Source: an uncultured SAR86 cluster bacterium (lineage in GTDB: Bacteria; Pseudomonadota; Gammaproteobacteria; Magnimaribacterales; D2472). Taken from it: a stretch of 52,969 nucleotides of DNA. The stretch lies in NCBI GenBank assembly GCA_902591665.1, contig CACJBO010000001.1, positions 146,116 through 199,084 of the forward strand, in the 5' to 3' direction. Of this stretch, positions 16,999-25,297 are shown piece by piece. How positions within the stretch are numbered: position 1 is the stretch's first letter; each line of letters begins with the position of its first letter. The position numbers and the translations under genes are program-made. The notes beneath the pieces were generated by a model that was not told the origin of the DNA, did not search any database, and worked only from the letters and a program-made list of their open reading frames with translations.

Positions 16999-17733
16999 AT
17001 GAATAATTTAAAAACAATCTTCGCATGCTCTGCATTAATAGCATTGACTGCATGTGATATGAGTAACAACTCTGGAAACTCCTATCAAGACAGGATGGAT
17101 ATTGCAGCTGAATGGGTGACTGCGGGTTATACCGGCAAAGCTGAAGCCATTGAAATGATAGAAACTAATATGTCTGAAGACGGAATAGTTGTCGGAGACA
17201 GATATGTTGGCATGGGATTTATATGGAATCCTGATGAGAGCGGGATGACAATAACATATATCATTCCAGATAGCCCAGCTTCAAAAGCTCTGCAAGTTGG
17301 AGACTCATTTGTAGAGGTTGCTGGTGTTAGGCTTACTGATGATAATAGAAATAGGCTTGGTTTTAGAGGTAAGCCAGGTGAAGAAATTAATGCAGTTGTC
17401 CTAAGAGATGGTGAAGAAGTTACTGTAACAGTTGCAAGAGGCGCTGTACAACAAACATCAACAAAAGCTCAAGTGCTTGAAAATTTTTCTCAAGCTGATG
17501 CTGATAATTGGGGAGCGGATGGATTTAATATTATTGAAACCTCTGCAACTGATGAGGGTGTTGTCTGGGTCCTAAGCTGGTCTGAGTTTACAGAAGATGC
17601 TAGCGGCTTAACAGCTAATGCATACACTGCCACAAGGTTTGAATTCAATGATGAAGGAAAAGTATCCTGGGTAGGAAATTTATCCGAAGATAGGTTTGTG
17701 TTAGAGCAACAGGGTTACTCAATAAGCAGATAA
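16999..17733 (+). CDS. PDZ-domain lipoprotein
   Basis: A 244-residue exported protein. The signal peptide ends in the lipobox LTAC (Cys19), and the next residue is Asp, the classical signal for retention in the inner membrane. A PDZ domain follows (about 65-150: YVGMGFIWNP, ITYIIPDSPASKALQVGDSFVEVAGV, GEEINAVVLRDGEEVTVTV). The C-terminal 90 residues resemble a small alpha/beta domain of unknown function. A strong AAAGGAGAGAGG ribosome-binding site precedes the ATG. No protease domain is present, so it is probably an adaptor or periplasmic binding protein. Confidence 0.85.
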   Translation: MNNLKTIFACSALIALTACDMSNNSGNSYQDRMDIAAEWVTAGYTGKAEAIEMIETNMSEDGIVVGDRYVGMGFIWNPDESGMTITYIIPDSPASKALQVGDSFVEVAGVRLTDDNRNRLGFRGKPGEEINAVVLRDGEEVTVTVARGAVQQTSTKAQVLENFSQADADNWGADGFNIIETSATDEGVVWVLSWSEFTEDASGLTANAYTATRFEFNDEGKVSWVGNLSEDRFVLEQQGYSISR

Positions 17734-17750
17734 ACTCTATTTGATATAGA

Positions 17751-17782
17751 AATAGCCTATCTATTACGATGGGCTATTTTTA
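17751..17782 (+). terminator. Rho-independent terminator after the PDZ lipoprotein gene
   Basis: An 11-bp stem with one G-U pair: AATAGCCTATC pairs with GATGGGCTATT across the loop TATTAC, followed by a run of T. It begins 18 bases after the stop codon. The complement has an A-run on the other side and may also serve the convergent minus-strand gene. Confidence 0.85.
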
Positions 17783-17806
17783 TAGATGAAACCAGACTAT
17801 CTAATG

Positions 17807-18013
17807 CTAGATAGAGCAATGCATATCATTTCCACAACAAAGTGGAGATTTTATCTTTCCATTAAAGTTTGAACATTCAACTTTTTTGCATTGAGATATT
17901 CTCACTTGTTTTCCATCACCAACATCTAATAGGCCGTCTTCAAGCGGAGTATCACACTCGCCACATGAAGTCTTTACCGACATTCCACATTCATTGCACT
18001 TATAAATTGACAT
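17807..18013 (-). CDS. Small cysteine-rich zinc-binding protein (68 aa)
   Basis: Nine or more Cys in 68 residues, arranged as CNECG near the N-terminus, CGECDTPL, then QCKKVECSNF, and LCCGNDMHC near the end. The first two knuckles look like a zinc ribbon or desulforedoxin-like site; the C-terminal cluster could form a second site. It stands alone between a terminator and the convergent Bax-inhibitor-like gene region. No named family was confidently recognised. Confidence 0.72.
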   Translation of the reverse strand: MSIYKCNECGMSVKTSCGECDTPLEDGLLDVGDGKQVRISQCKKVECSNFNGKIKSPLCCGNDMHCSI

Positions 18014-18064
18014 AAAACAAGATTAAACTTCTTAAAATTGATTGTAAAGTATTAAGGAAAGGTG

Positions 18065-18955
18065 CTAGCTGTTATTCATTGCATCTAATATTTCTAGTAA
18101 CAGATTCATAAGATCAACATAGATTATAAATGCCATTTCAAAAGCCGAATCCCAGTTATTTGAAAGACCCTCTTTTTTCTTAATAAAATTAAAATCTATT
18201 AATAAAAATAATGAGAATACTATTGCTCCAAATATTGCTTTAATTCTAATAACGTTTCTGCTAAAGCCTACAAAAGTCCTTATAAGACTGAATACAATTA
18301 ATCCCAACAAGGATAATAATAAAATAACCTGAAGAGTATTATTTTCTGAAAATGAGTAAATATCACTATAGCCAATAAAACCAGTTAAAACAGCAACAAG
18401 AAAAACTATTTTTGTTGCTCTTAAACCATCATTTTCATCCATTTCTAAAAGAATAAAAGATAACAAGATTGCAAAAGCAATGCTTTGCATGGTAAATAAA
18501 AGCATTCCAGTCATAATACTGATGCTTGATGCTGCAAAGAATAATGTTGCCCACAATGTTGCAACCCAAAAAAAGAATATGCCGACTAGCAGTCCATTTC
18601 CACCAGAGTACCCATATCCCTCTTTAATAAGCTGAAGCACTTCCTCTCTATTTTTTGCAAGTTTTAACTTTGTATAGGATTCAGCTGTTTTCTTATTTGT
18701 GTTTTCATCATAAACCGCTTCTATTTGTTTGGTCATTTCAACTGGATATGTCGTTGGAGCTTTTTTGTATGGTACTAGGTCTAATTGCCTATTCATGTTC
18801 ATAGCGCCTCTAAAATAAAAGCCTGCAAAGGAGGTATTATTTTCATATGCTGTTCTTGCGCTTTTAATAAAAAAATAACACAGGCCAAAAACTATGCCTA
18901 TCTGACCGGCGAGTATCAGCATAGTTTTAAAAAGCAATGTAGATTCTTCAAACAT
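18065..18955 (-). CDS. Divergent Bax inhibitor-1 (TMBIM/YccA)-like membrane protein
   Basis: A 296-residue protein with one N-terminal membrane segment (about 8-30), a soluble stretch of about 90 residues, then six hydrophobic segments from about 120 on. The last part matches the BI-1/YccA ending: LFLLIDFNFI (D254), then AFEMAFIIYVDLMNLLLEIL (D281). The two Asp fall where the family has its conserved pH/Ca-sensing pair. BI-1 proteins are Ca/H leak channels or, for YccA, FtsH modulators. The long insert after the first segment is unusual for the family. Assignment rests on this C-terminal pattern and is moderate. Confidence 0.6.
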   Translation of the reverse strand: MFEESTLLFKTMLILAGQIGIVFGLCYFFIKSARTAYENNTSFAGFYFRGAMNMNRQLDLVPYKKAPTTYPVEMTKQIEAVYDENTNKKTAESYTKLKLAKNREEVLQLIKEGYGYSGGNGLLVGIFFFWVATLWATLFFAASSISIMTGMLLFTMQSIAFAILLSFILLEMDENDGLRATKIVFLVAVLTGFIGYSDIYSFSENNTLQVILLLSLLGLIVFSLIRTFVGFSRNVIRIKAIFGAIVFSLFLLIDFNFIKKKEGLSNNWDSAFEMAFIIYVDLMNLLLEILDAMNNS

Positions 18956-19015
18956 ATTTATAGATTAACTTATATCAAAGAAATATGATTATTTTTTAAA
19001 CGTTGATTTTATATA

Positions 19016-19519
19016 TTATTTTATGAGGTACTTTACAGAATGGTCTTTAAAGTCTCTTTCTCCAACCTCTCTAAAGCCATTTTTAGCGTGAAAATTAAGA
19101 GATATTTGATTTAGAGGAATTGAATTTACCTCACAGCATATTGGCAATAATTCTTTTGCTGCTAATTCATCAAGATAATTATAGACTCTAGTTCCAAGAC
19201 CCATTCTTCTGTAATGTGATTTAATCACCACCCTATCTATATATAAAAATTTTTCCTTTTTTTGATCAAAATATTTATAGTTTAAGGACTCATATTCTGA
19301 ACTTTCTCTAAAGCAAATAATAAAACCAATTGGCTGTTTTTTATGTTCAATTAATAAATTTACAGAGCTTTTAACAAGCAATGAGGCAAAAGATTCAACG
19401 CTCCTAACAGAGCCAACTTCTGGTGTATTGTCTTGGTTTAATGAATATAAATCTTTTAATGTTTTACTTGATAAGGATTCATTGAAGTGAACTATTTCAA
19501 ACTCTTTGCTTAGATTCAC
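19016..19519 (-). CDS. GNAT-family N-acetyltransferase
   Basis: A 167-residue acetyltransferase domain. The acetyl-CoA loop RRMGLGT (104-110) follows the beta-4 strand FLYIDRVVIKSHY, and a C-terminal CCEVNSIPLNQISLNFHAKNG region matches GNAT motif B with the common NxxSxxFhxxxGF pattern. No partner domain is present. It ends the short run crotonase-GNAT (10 bp between the two genes). The acceptor substrate is unknown; a small molecule or protein N-terminus is equally possible. Confidence 0.85.
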   Translation of the reverse strand: MNLSKEFEIVHFNESLSSKTLKDLYSLNQDNTPEVGSVRSVESFASLLVKSSVNLLIEHKKQPIGFIICFRESSEYESLNYKYFDQKKEKFLYIDRVVIKSHYRRMGLGTRVYNYLDELAAKELLPICCEVNSIPLNQISLNFHAKNGFREVGERDFKDHSVKYLIK

Positions 19520-19528
19520 TGTTGATAT

Positions 19529-20227
19529 TTAATTTTGAACAGATGGGTCAATCTCATCAAGAGCGTTATTAATTTTCGTAGCAACATCCTTGATAAAAAG
19601 TTCTTTTGTTAAGGAATAGCTTGGGTGGCCCATAGTAGCTAAATCTTTTGCTTTTAGCATGGCTAATTCCATTAAATTTTCTGTATCAACTACTTCGTCC
19701 ATTAGTCCTGCATCAACAGCTGATTCAATAGGGTACATTTCAGCACCTAATATTGCTCTATATTTATGTCTTTGTGAGATCCTGAATCTAATAAGCTCAA
19801 GTATTGGAACTGGAATCACCATATTTGTTCTCATTTCATTTGCGCCAATTAAATACTTGCCTCTAGCACCCATTCTATAGTCGCAACAACAAAGAAGGAA
19901 AGTGCCCAAAGCAATGCCATGCCCTGTGCATGCTGCAAGAACAGGTCGAGGAAATGTTAATATTCTTGACAGCAGTCTGAAACCGCTAATAGTCATTTCT
20001 TGGATTAACTTCATATCTCCAGAAGAGATTATTTTTAAATCAAAACCACCAGAGAACATGCCCTCTCGTCCAGCAATAATTAACGCACCCTTCTCAGTTG
20101 GTACTTTGTCCAAACAACCATGTACATGATTAATCATTGTTGGAGAAAAAACATTGGCCTTGCCATCATCAAGCGTAATTATTGAAATGTTATCTTCTTG
20201 AGAGAATGTAGCTAATTTTTCAGTCAT
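19529..20227 (-). CDS. Enoyl-CoA hydratase/isomerase (crotonase) family protein
   Basis: A 232-residue crotonase-fold protein. Visible are the DDGKANVFSPTMI start of the fold, the oxyanion loop MFSGGFDLK with its GG, the second oxyanion region HGIALGTFLLCCCDYRMG, and LIGANEMRTNMVIPVP, where the Glu corresponds to one catalytic acid of hydratases. It is shorter than typical hydratases (about 255-260), mostly at the C-terminus. The exact CoA substrate is not readable. Co-directional with the GNAT gene. Confidence 0.85.
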   Translation of the reverse strand: MTEKLATFSQEDNISIITLDDGKANVFSPTMINHVHGCLDKVPTEKGALIIAGREGMFSGGFDLKIISSGDMKLIQEMTISGFRLLSRILTFPRPVLAACTGHGIALGTFLLCCCDYRMGARGKYLIGANEMRTNMVIPVPILELIRFRISQRHKYRAILGAEMYPIESAVDAGLMDEVVDTENLMELAMLKAKDLATMGHPSYSLTKELFIKDVATKINNALDEIDPSVQN

Positions 20228-20314
20228 TTTTATAGATTGTTAATTATTTACATTAAGTTTATCAAAAAAACTTATAATATTTACATGGGCATAGTAGTTA
20301 ATGGATGTTAAAAA

Positions 20315-22147
20315 ATGATAAAAAGAATTTTTAAAACACTTGGAGTTCTGACTTTTTTTGGAATAAGTTTGGTTTCAATATACTTGGTTAATCTTTTTTA
20401 TATGAAGCCTGCTTCAATGGATCATTATTTAGCAAAAGAAGTTATAACAGATTTAGTAGACTCTCCTGAGGCTATGACTTATATGGGAGTCTTTGATGGT
20501 CTGAATTGGTTAACGAATCATAATGCAAGGCTATCTATTCCAAAGAGTGATGACCTCAAAAAAGATATACAAAACGCAAGAAAAAGATTGAATATTTTAA
20601 ATAAATATAACGATGAATCACTAAACGATGGCCAAAGAATCACAAAAAAAATTGCTATTTTTGATACTGAAAATCAATTAAATCAACTAGAGCTCTTCCC
20701 ATATCATGATTACCCTTTGAACCAGGTTCGTGGAGAACATCACAATATTATTAGCTTTATGAGTGATATGCATCCGGTAAGAAATCTATCTGAGGCAGAA
20801 GACTTTATTAAGCGAACCGATCTTGCTATTGAGGTTTATTCAGGACTTTATGACTGGTTACAAAGACAAGCAGATTCTGGGATATATGCTCCCAAATTTG
20901 TCTATGCACACATAATCGAGCAACTCGGCGAATTAATTAACTACTCTTACGAAGAACATCCCTTGTACACACAGTTTATAAAAAAAATAAAGTTGCTTGA
21001 TTTGTCCGATGAGGAATTTAATTCATTAGAGAGCTCTATTAAGAATTCAATTCAAGAAAGTGTAACTCCTGGGTTCGTTTTACTAAGAGATTTTATGCTT
21101 GAAACAGAAAAAAATGCCAATCCTCACCATGGGATATGGTCTCAACCAAATGGTGATGAGTTTTATAAACTTAGAATTAGATCTTATACAACAACAGACT
21201 ACAGTCCTGAAAAGATTCATCAAATGGGACTTAGCGAAGTAGCAAGAATTTCTAAAAGAATGAAAGAGATCCTTGTATCACTTGGCTATGACTCAAATAA
21301 AACTGTAGGGGTTTTAATGAATGAGTTAAATGAAGATCCGTCTATGCTTTATGCAGACACTCCGGACAGAAAAGAAATTGTTATTCAAGACTATATGGAC
21401 ATGGTTAATGAAGCTACCGAAGGTATAAAAGAGTATTTTCATTCAATGCCCAAAGCTCCTGTCATTGTAAAAGCAGTACCGGAATATTCAGAACAAACAG
21501 CCCCAGGTGGGTATTATCAAGCTCCTGCTCTTGATGGAAGTAGGCCTGGTGTTTTTTATGCAAACCTATATGACATAAAACAGACTCCTAAATACAGCAT
21601 GAAGACATTAACCTTTCATGAGGCAACACCCGGTCATCATCATCAAATAGCTCACTCATTGGAGAATGATGAACTAACACTTTATAGAAGGTTTGGTTAC
21701 AGGACCTCTGCATTTTCTGAAGGCTGGGCTTTATACTCAGAGCAGCTGTCATTGGAGGCAGGCCTTGCTCCAGATCCATATGATGAATTGGGTATTTTGC
21801 AAAGTGAAATATTTAGAGCCGTTCGTTTAGTTGTAGATACTGGCATACATTATAAAAAATGGACTAGAGAGGAAGCTATAGATTATATGAAAGCTAAAAC
21901 TGGTATGTCTGATACCGAATGCCGTGTAGAAATCGAAAGATATATTGTTTGGCCTGGACAAGCTCTAAGCTATAAAGTTGGGATGATAAAAATGTTGGAA
22001 TTAAGAGAAAAAGCGATGGATGCTCTGGGAGATAAATTCGACATTAGAGATTTTCATTCTGCTGTTCTTGATTATGGAAACCCGCCACTATTTATAGTTG
22101 AAGAGAAAATTGATGAGATGATTGCTAAAAGTTTAGCTGCAGATTAA
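20315..22147 (+). CDS. DUF885-family metallopeptidase, membrane-anchored or secreted
   Basis: A 610-residue DUF885 protein. The metal motif is HEATPGHH (about 435-442), within TLTFHEATPGHHHQIA, and the downstream FSEGWALYSEQL segment gives the further Glu ligand typical of this family. The N-terminus has a single hydrophobic segment (about 10-30) without a lipobox or obvious cleavage site, so it is probably a membrane anchor facing the periplasm. Family members are predicted zinc carboxypeptidase-like enzymes. The stop overlaps the convergent acyltransferase stop by 4 bp. Confidence 0.87.
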   Translation: MIKRIFKTLGVLTFFGISLVSIYLVNLFYMKPASMDHYLAKEVITDLVDSPEAMTYMGVFDGLNWLTNHNARLSIPKSDDLKKDIQNARKRLNILNKYNDESLNDGQRITKKIAIFDTENQLNQLELFPYHDYPLNQVRGEHHNIISFMSDMHPVRNLSEAEDFIKRTDLAIEVYSGLYDWLQRQADSGIYAPKFVYAHIIEQLGELINYSYEEHPLYTQFIKKIKLLDLSDEEFNSLESSIKNSIQESVTPGFVLLRDFMLETEKNANPHHGIWSQPNGDEFYKLRIRSYTTTDYSPEKIHQMGLSEVARISKRMKEILVSLGYDSNKTVGVLMNELNEDPSMLYADTPDRKEIVIQDYMDMVNEATEGIKEYFHSMPKAPVIVKAVPEYSEQTAPGGYYQAPALDGSRPGVFYANLYDIKQTPKYSMKTLTFHEATPGHHHQIAHSLENDELTLYRRFGYRTSAFSEGWALYSEQLSLEAGLAPDPYDELGILQSEIFRAVRLVVDTGIHYKKWTREEAIDYMKAKTGMSDTECRVEIERYIVWPGQALSYKVGMIKMLELREKAMDALGDKFDIRDFHSAVLDYGNPPLFIVEEKIDEMIAKSLAAD

Positions 22148-22767
22148 TAATTTTCAGGTCGCTTTGCTTGGAACTGTAAGAAGTAATTTCTAACCCACAA
22201 TAAATCTTCTTCATTGTCTCCAGATGGTTTATAAAACTTATCTAAAAGAATTCTTTTGTTTCCAAAATCAAAAGCTCCAAGAAAAATTTGACCTTCTACG
22301 GCCTTAGCAATTCTTAAAAATCCTGATTTTAACTTCTCAGTTTTAGCTCTTGTTCCTTCAGGAGACATGGCAATTAAAGAACCGTTTAGTTTTTTCATAT
22401 TTTGTATGGCTACATCTGTTAAGCCTGAGCCTGGTTTGGTCTTATCGACTGGAATACCACCCATATATTTAAGAAATTTTCCAAGAATTGGTTTGGTAAA
22501 AAGGCTGTGCTTTCCAAAGAAGGTTATTTTTGCATCTAATCCTAATATTGCAGCGAAACCAAATACCCCATCCCAATTAGATGTATGAGGGCCAGCAATA
22601 ATTATTAAATTTTCTTTGCCTTCAAGAGGAGGTATAAAACCGTCTACCTTCCATCCGAAAAGTCTTAAAAACCATCTTGCTATCCATTGGACAATTTTTG
22701 GTCTAGATGCTCTATATTTATGAGGAATCTGCCTTCTAGATACAATTTTGCTGCCTTTTCTTTCCAT
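22144..22767 (-). CDS. 1-acylglycerol-3-phosphate acyltransferase family (PlsC-like)
   Basis: LPLAT-fold acyltransferase of 207 residues. The catalytic Hx4D motif is present as HTSNWD (H61, D66), and the substrate-binding motif is PEGTR (136-140), with GGIPVDKT between them. Length and absence of extra domains suggest a membrane-peripheral phospholipid acyltransferase; the HTSNWD variant is common in a subgroup distinct from canonical PlsC. The gene is 4 bp downstream of the YwaF-like membrane-protein gene, so they are co-transcribed. Confidence 0.85.
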   Translation of the reverse strand: MERKGSKIVSRRQIPHKYRASRPKIVQWIARWFLRLFGWKVDGFIPPLEGKENLIIIAGPHTSNWDGVFGFAAILGLDAKITFFGKHSLFTKPILGKFLKYMGGIPVDKTKPGSGLTDVAIQNMKKLNGSLIAMSPEGTRAKTEKLKSGFLRIAKAVEGQIFLGAFDFGNKRILLDKFYKPSGDNEEDLLWVRNYFLQFQAKRPENY

Positions 22768-22771
22768 AAGT

Positions 22772-23455
22772 CTAGCTTAATCTTCTATCTTTAAGGTAGT
22801 AAGGCAAATACATTGAGTAACAAACCAACAATGCAACAACATAAAGATCTATTATATGGAATGGTTCTGGTCGCATAAGAGCGGTTATGTTATCTCCTAT
22901 AGGCTTTTGAGCTAAAAACCAATAATTAGTTCCTAGCAAATAATTCATAAGGTAAGTGAATAACAATAGTACGGTTGCATACATAAAAACTTTCGGTATA
23001 TCTTTCAAATATGGTCTTTGATTATCAATGACCATTGCATAAGTTACTCCCATGAGAATCATTGTGTGGCCAATTTGGCTCTGTATGTATCCCACATAAG
23101 GAAAGCCATAAACAGTATCTGGAGTAAGAATGGACATGCCTCCTCCTGCAATGCCAAAGAAGAATGCAAAAACAAAAAAATCTCTCTTTGCCGTTAAAAA
23201 ATATAAAATAATTGCCATTGTTGAAAAATCACATAAATGAAGAGGTAGTCCATCTTGCCATCTATCGCTCATTACCCCCTCTCTGTAAAAGTCCATTGCT
23301 TGATTTACTAATAATAAAAATATAATTACAAATCTAAGGTTCTTTTGAGCCATTTCATTGGATAATTTAAAATACTTAGGGATAAATATTATTGCTAATA
23401 TGCTTAGCAAAACTGTAATGATATGAGACGGACTCAATAAGATTAATTCATTCAT
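22772..23455 (-). CDS. YwaF/TIGR02206-like integral membrane protein
   Basis: A 227-residue membrane protein with about six or seven hydrophobic segments. The pattern DGLPLHLCDFSTM in the third segment and the later FHIIDLYVVALL are typical of the TIGR02206 (YwaF) family of unknown function. There is no signal peptide. It is first in a two-gene unit with the acyltransferase. Its promoter lies in the 188-bp divergent region that also holds the long palindrome at 23542-23565, so it may share that control. Confidence 0.75.
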   Translation of the reverse strand: MNELILLSPSHIITVLLSILAIIFIPKYFKLSNEMAQKNLRFVIIFLLLVNQAMDFYREGVMSDRWQDGLPLHLCDFSTMAIILYFLTAKRDFFVFAFFFGIAGGGMSILTPDTVYGFPYVGYIQSQIGHTMILMGVTYAMVIDNQRPYLKDIPKVFMYATVLLLFTYLMNYLLGTNYWFLAQKPIGDNITALMRPEPFHIIDLYVVALLVCYSMYLPYYLKDRRLS

Positions 23456-23541
23456 ATGTATAGATTTGTTATGCGATTTTATATATTTTAACTTTATATA
23501 CCTAAATATTCCCAGCTATTTCTAGTTTAAATAAGTTAAAA

Positions 23542-23565
23542 ATATGTAAAGTATACTTGACATAT
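23542..23565. promoter_or_regulatory. 24-bp near-perfect palindrome, candidate operator
   Basis: Left half ATATGTAAAGTA, right half TACTTGACATAT. Eleven of the twelve symmetrical positions pair; only the A/G pair at 23548 and 23559 breaks symmetry. The core AAGTATACTT is perfectly self-complementary. It lies about 80 bp upstream of the membrane-protein/HTH operon and about 90 bp upstream of the divergent YwaF-like gene. A dimeric HTH protein such as the one at 24092-24286 is a plausible ligand; this is inference. Confidence 0.6.
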
Positions 23566-23643
23566 ATTACTTTTATACAGTAACCTTCTACGAAATTCTT
23601 TGAAATTATCTGAATGTAATTAGAGGCAATGGGGAGATAGAAA

Positions 23644-24102
23644 ATGGCTAAAATAACTCACAAAGGATCATGGATTCAAATAAAATCTTTGAACAAGGAA
23701 GATAAAAAGAATTACTTAACTTCTATATCTTTTTTCTTTATCGGGGCTTTGTTTTGGGGAGTTCACTTAACAACAGTAGATGGCATATTTGGCCCAGCCT
23801 TAGAAACAGATAATGGTCCATTTATGACCTTAATTAGATCTTTAATCATAATTTTCTGGGTTATTGCAGCAATATATCAAAATAAATTTATCAAAGCACA
23901 AGATGAGCTTATGCACAGATACTATCTTTATCTAGGCGCATGGGGTGGTTTGGGTTTTCTTAGTTTTGGCATGCTCTTTTCAATCCTTTCACCTTATTTA
24001 GGTTTTGAAATTGGGTTTTATGAATGCTTTATAGCCTGGGCGATTGGAAGCGGTATTGGCGGATATATATTCGATAGGAAATATCTTAAAGATGGAGAAT
24101 AA
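23644..24102 (+). CDS. Hypothetical four-TM membrane protein paired with an HTH regulator
   Basis: A 152-residue protein with hydrophobic segments at about 24-45, 62-80, 98-115 and 127-145. A short conserved-looking motif, AQDELMHRYYLYLGAWGG, follows the second segment; it resembles membrane partners found next to small YozG-like HTH genes in many bacteria. A GGGGAGAT ribosome-binding site precedes the ATG. Its last codons overlap the start of the HTH gene by 11 bp, giving a two-gene operon. Function unknown. Confidence 0.7.
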   Translation: MAKITHKGSWIQIKSLNKEDKKNYLTSISFFFIGALFWGVHLTTVDGIFGPALETDNGPFMTLIRSLIIIFWVIAAIYQNKFIKAQDELMHRYYLYLGAWGGLGFLSFGMLFSILSPYLGFEIGFYECFIAWAIGSGIGGYIFDRKYLKDGE

Positions 24103-24286
24103 ATTAAAAGACCTGCGCCAAAAAAGACAAGTAAGTCAAAATGCCCTAGCGGAAGCATTGTCTGTAAGTAGACAAACTATTAACTCAATTGAAAATGGTA
24201 AATTTGATCCGTCTTTAACTCTTGCAATAAAACTCACCAGATTTTTTGAAGTATCTCTTGATGAAATATTTATTTACAAAGATTAA
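24092..24286 (+). CDS. YozG-like XRE/Cro-type HTH regulator (64 aa)
   Basis: A minimal helix-turn-helix protein: LKDLRQKRQVSQNALAEALS, then VSRQTINSIENGKFDPSL and FFEVSLDEIF. An upstream in-frame ATG at 24044 would add 16 residues, but the ATG at 24092, overlapping the membrane-protein stop, matches the length of this family, where proteins start a few residues before the first helix. It is co-transcribed with the membrane protein and probably controls its own operon, perhaps through the palindrome at 23542-23565. Confidence 0.85.
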   Translation: MENKLKDLRQKRQVSQNALAEALSVSRQTINSIENGKFDPSLTLAIKLTRFFEVSLDEIFIYKD

Positions 24287-25297
24287 TTAGGTGTAAACCT
24301 TTCCAAATTTGTTGTCTATAAAATCATCCCAAGAAATGGATTCTTGTTTTATAAAACCTGTGGATTTAATTTTTCCATTTACATACATATCTAAAACGCT
24401 ACACACCCCTGAGGCAGTAGTTCTTTGAATTGCACTAAACTTATCATCGCCATAAATTTTCTTTAAATAGGTTTTCTCTTGAAGAATTCCGTCGATTTCT
24501 CCAATAACCTTTACATAAAAAACAATAACATCATTAGTTGTTCTGGGAACTTCTTTATCAAAAAGCTTTTCCAAAATATCTTTATTTTTCTTTAAATGAA
24601 GATCATTAAATAAAAACTTCATGTGATTTAAGTGTCCAGGATACCTGATGGTTTTATATGATAGATTTTCAACCTTATCCTCATACGTTTCACACATGGT
24701 CGCGCAGCCACCACTGGTATTGAATGCTTCATATGACTCACCTTCTATTGTTAGTTTTTCAGCACCTTCAAGAGGCATAACTTTTATTGATTTACCCTCA
24801 TATATAGCATCAGCCTCGTTGCAATATTCATTAATCAATCCGTTAGTAGACCAGCTCAAGTAGTAACTCATCTCGTTATTGGTAAAACGAGGTAGCGCAC
24901 CAACTCTCATCATTACCTCTTTTACATTATCAAATTGATTGATCATGCCAGCAGCACAAATATTAATTGCTCCTGGAGCCAATCCGCATTGAGGCATCAT
25001 AATACTTTGAGAATCTATACTTCTAATAAATTCAGTAGTCTCAACATCTTCAGTCAAATCAAAATATCCAATGCCCATCTCTGAGGCAACAGTTCCAATG
25101 TTTTGATTTATGGCAAAAGGTCCTGCAGATATAACAGCATCCGTTCCTTTTAGAAATTCTCTAACTTGAACGATATCTCTAGCATCAAGACCTTCTGTGA
25201 TATCTCCATGCTTTATTTCATAATCGTCTTTTAATAATTGTTTTATGGCCCAACCAATATTGCCTTTTCCAATTATGGCTATTTTAGCTTTCATCAA
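24287..25297 (-). CDS. Saccharopine dehydrogenase / lysine 6-dehydrogenase-like protein
   Basis: A 336-residue oxidoreductase with an N-terminal NAD(P) site IGKGNIGWA (9-17) and a C-terminal catalytic half of the saccharopine dehydrogenase type (MMPQCGLAPGAINICA, then STNGLINEYCNEA and TSGGCATMCETY). The gene overlaps the ALDH7-type aldehyde dehydrogenase by 14 bp. In lysine catabolism, a lysine or saccharopine dehydrogenase generates alpha-aminoadipate semialdehyde, which ALDH7 enzymes oxidise, so the pair fits that route. The exact reaction (lysine deamination versus saccharopine cleavage) cannot be decided. Last gene of a six-gene operon. Confidence 0.75.
   Translation of the reverse strand: MMKAKIAIIGKGNIGWAIKQLLKDDYEIKHGDITEGLDARDIVQVREFLKGTDAVISAGPFAINQNIGTVASEMGIGYFDLTEDVETTEFIRSIDSQSIMMPQCGLAPGAINICAAGMINQFDNVKEVMMRVGALPRFTNNEMSYYLSWSTNGLINEYCNEADAIYEGKSIKVMPLEGAEKLTIEGESYEAFNTSGGCATMCETYEDKVENLSYKTIRYPGHLNHMKFLFNDLHLKKNKDILEKLFDKEVPRTTNDVIVFYVKVIGEIDGILQEKTYLKKIYGDDKFSAIQRTTASGVCSVLDMYVNGKIKSTGFIKQESISWDDFIDNKFGKVYT

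Noticed and set aside
23558..23579. TTGACA followed by TATAC as a sigma-70 promoter
   Set aside because: The spacing between the two elements is about 11 bases instead of 16-18; the TTGACA is better explained as part of the palindrome.
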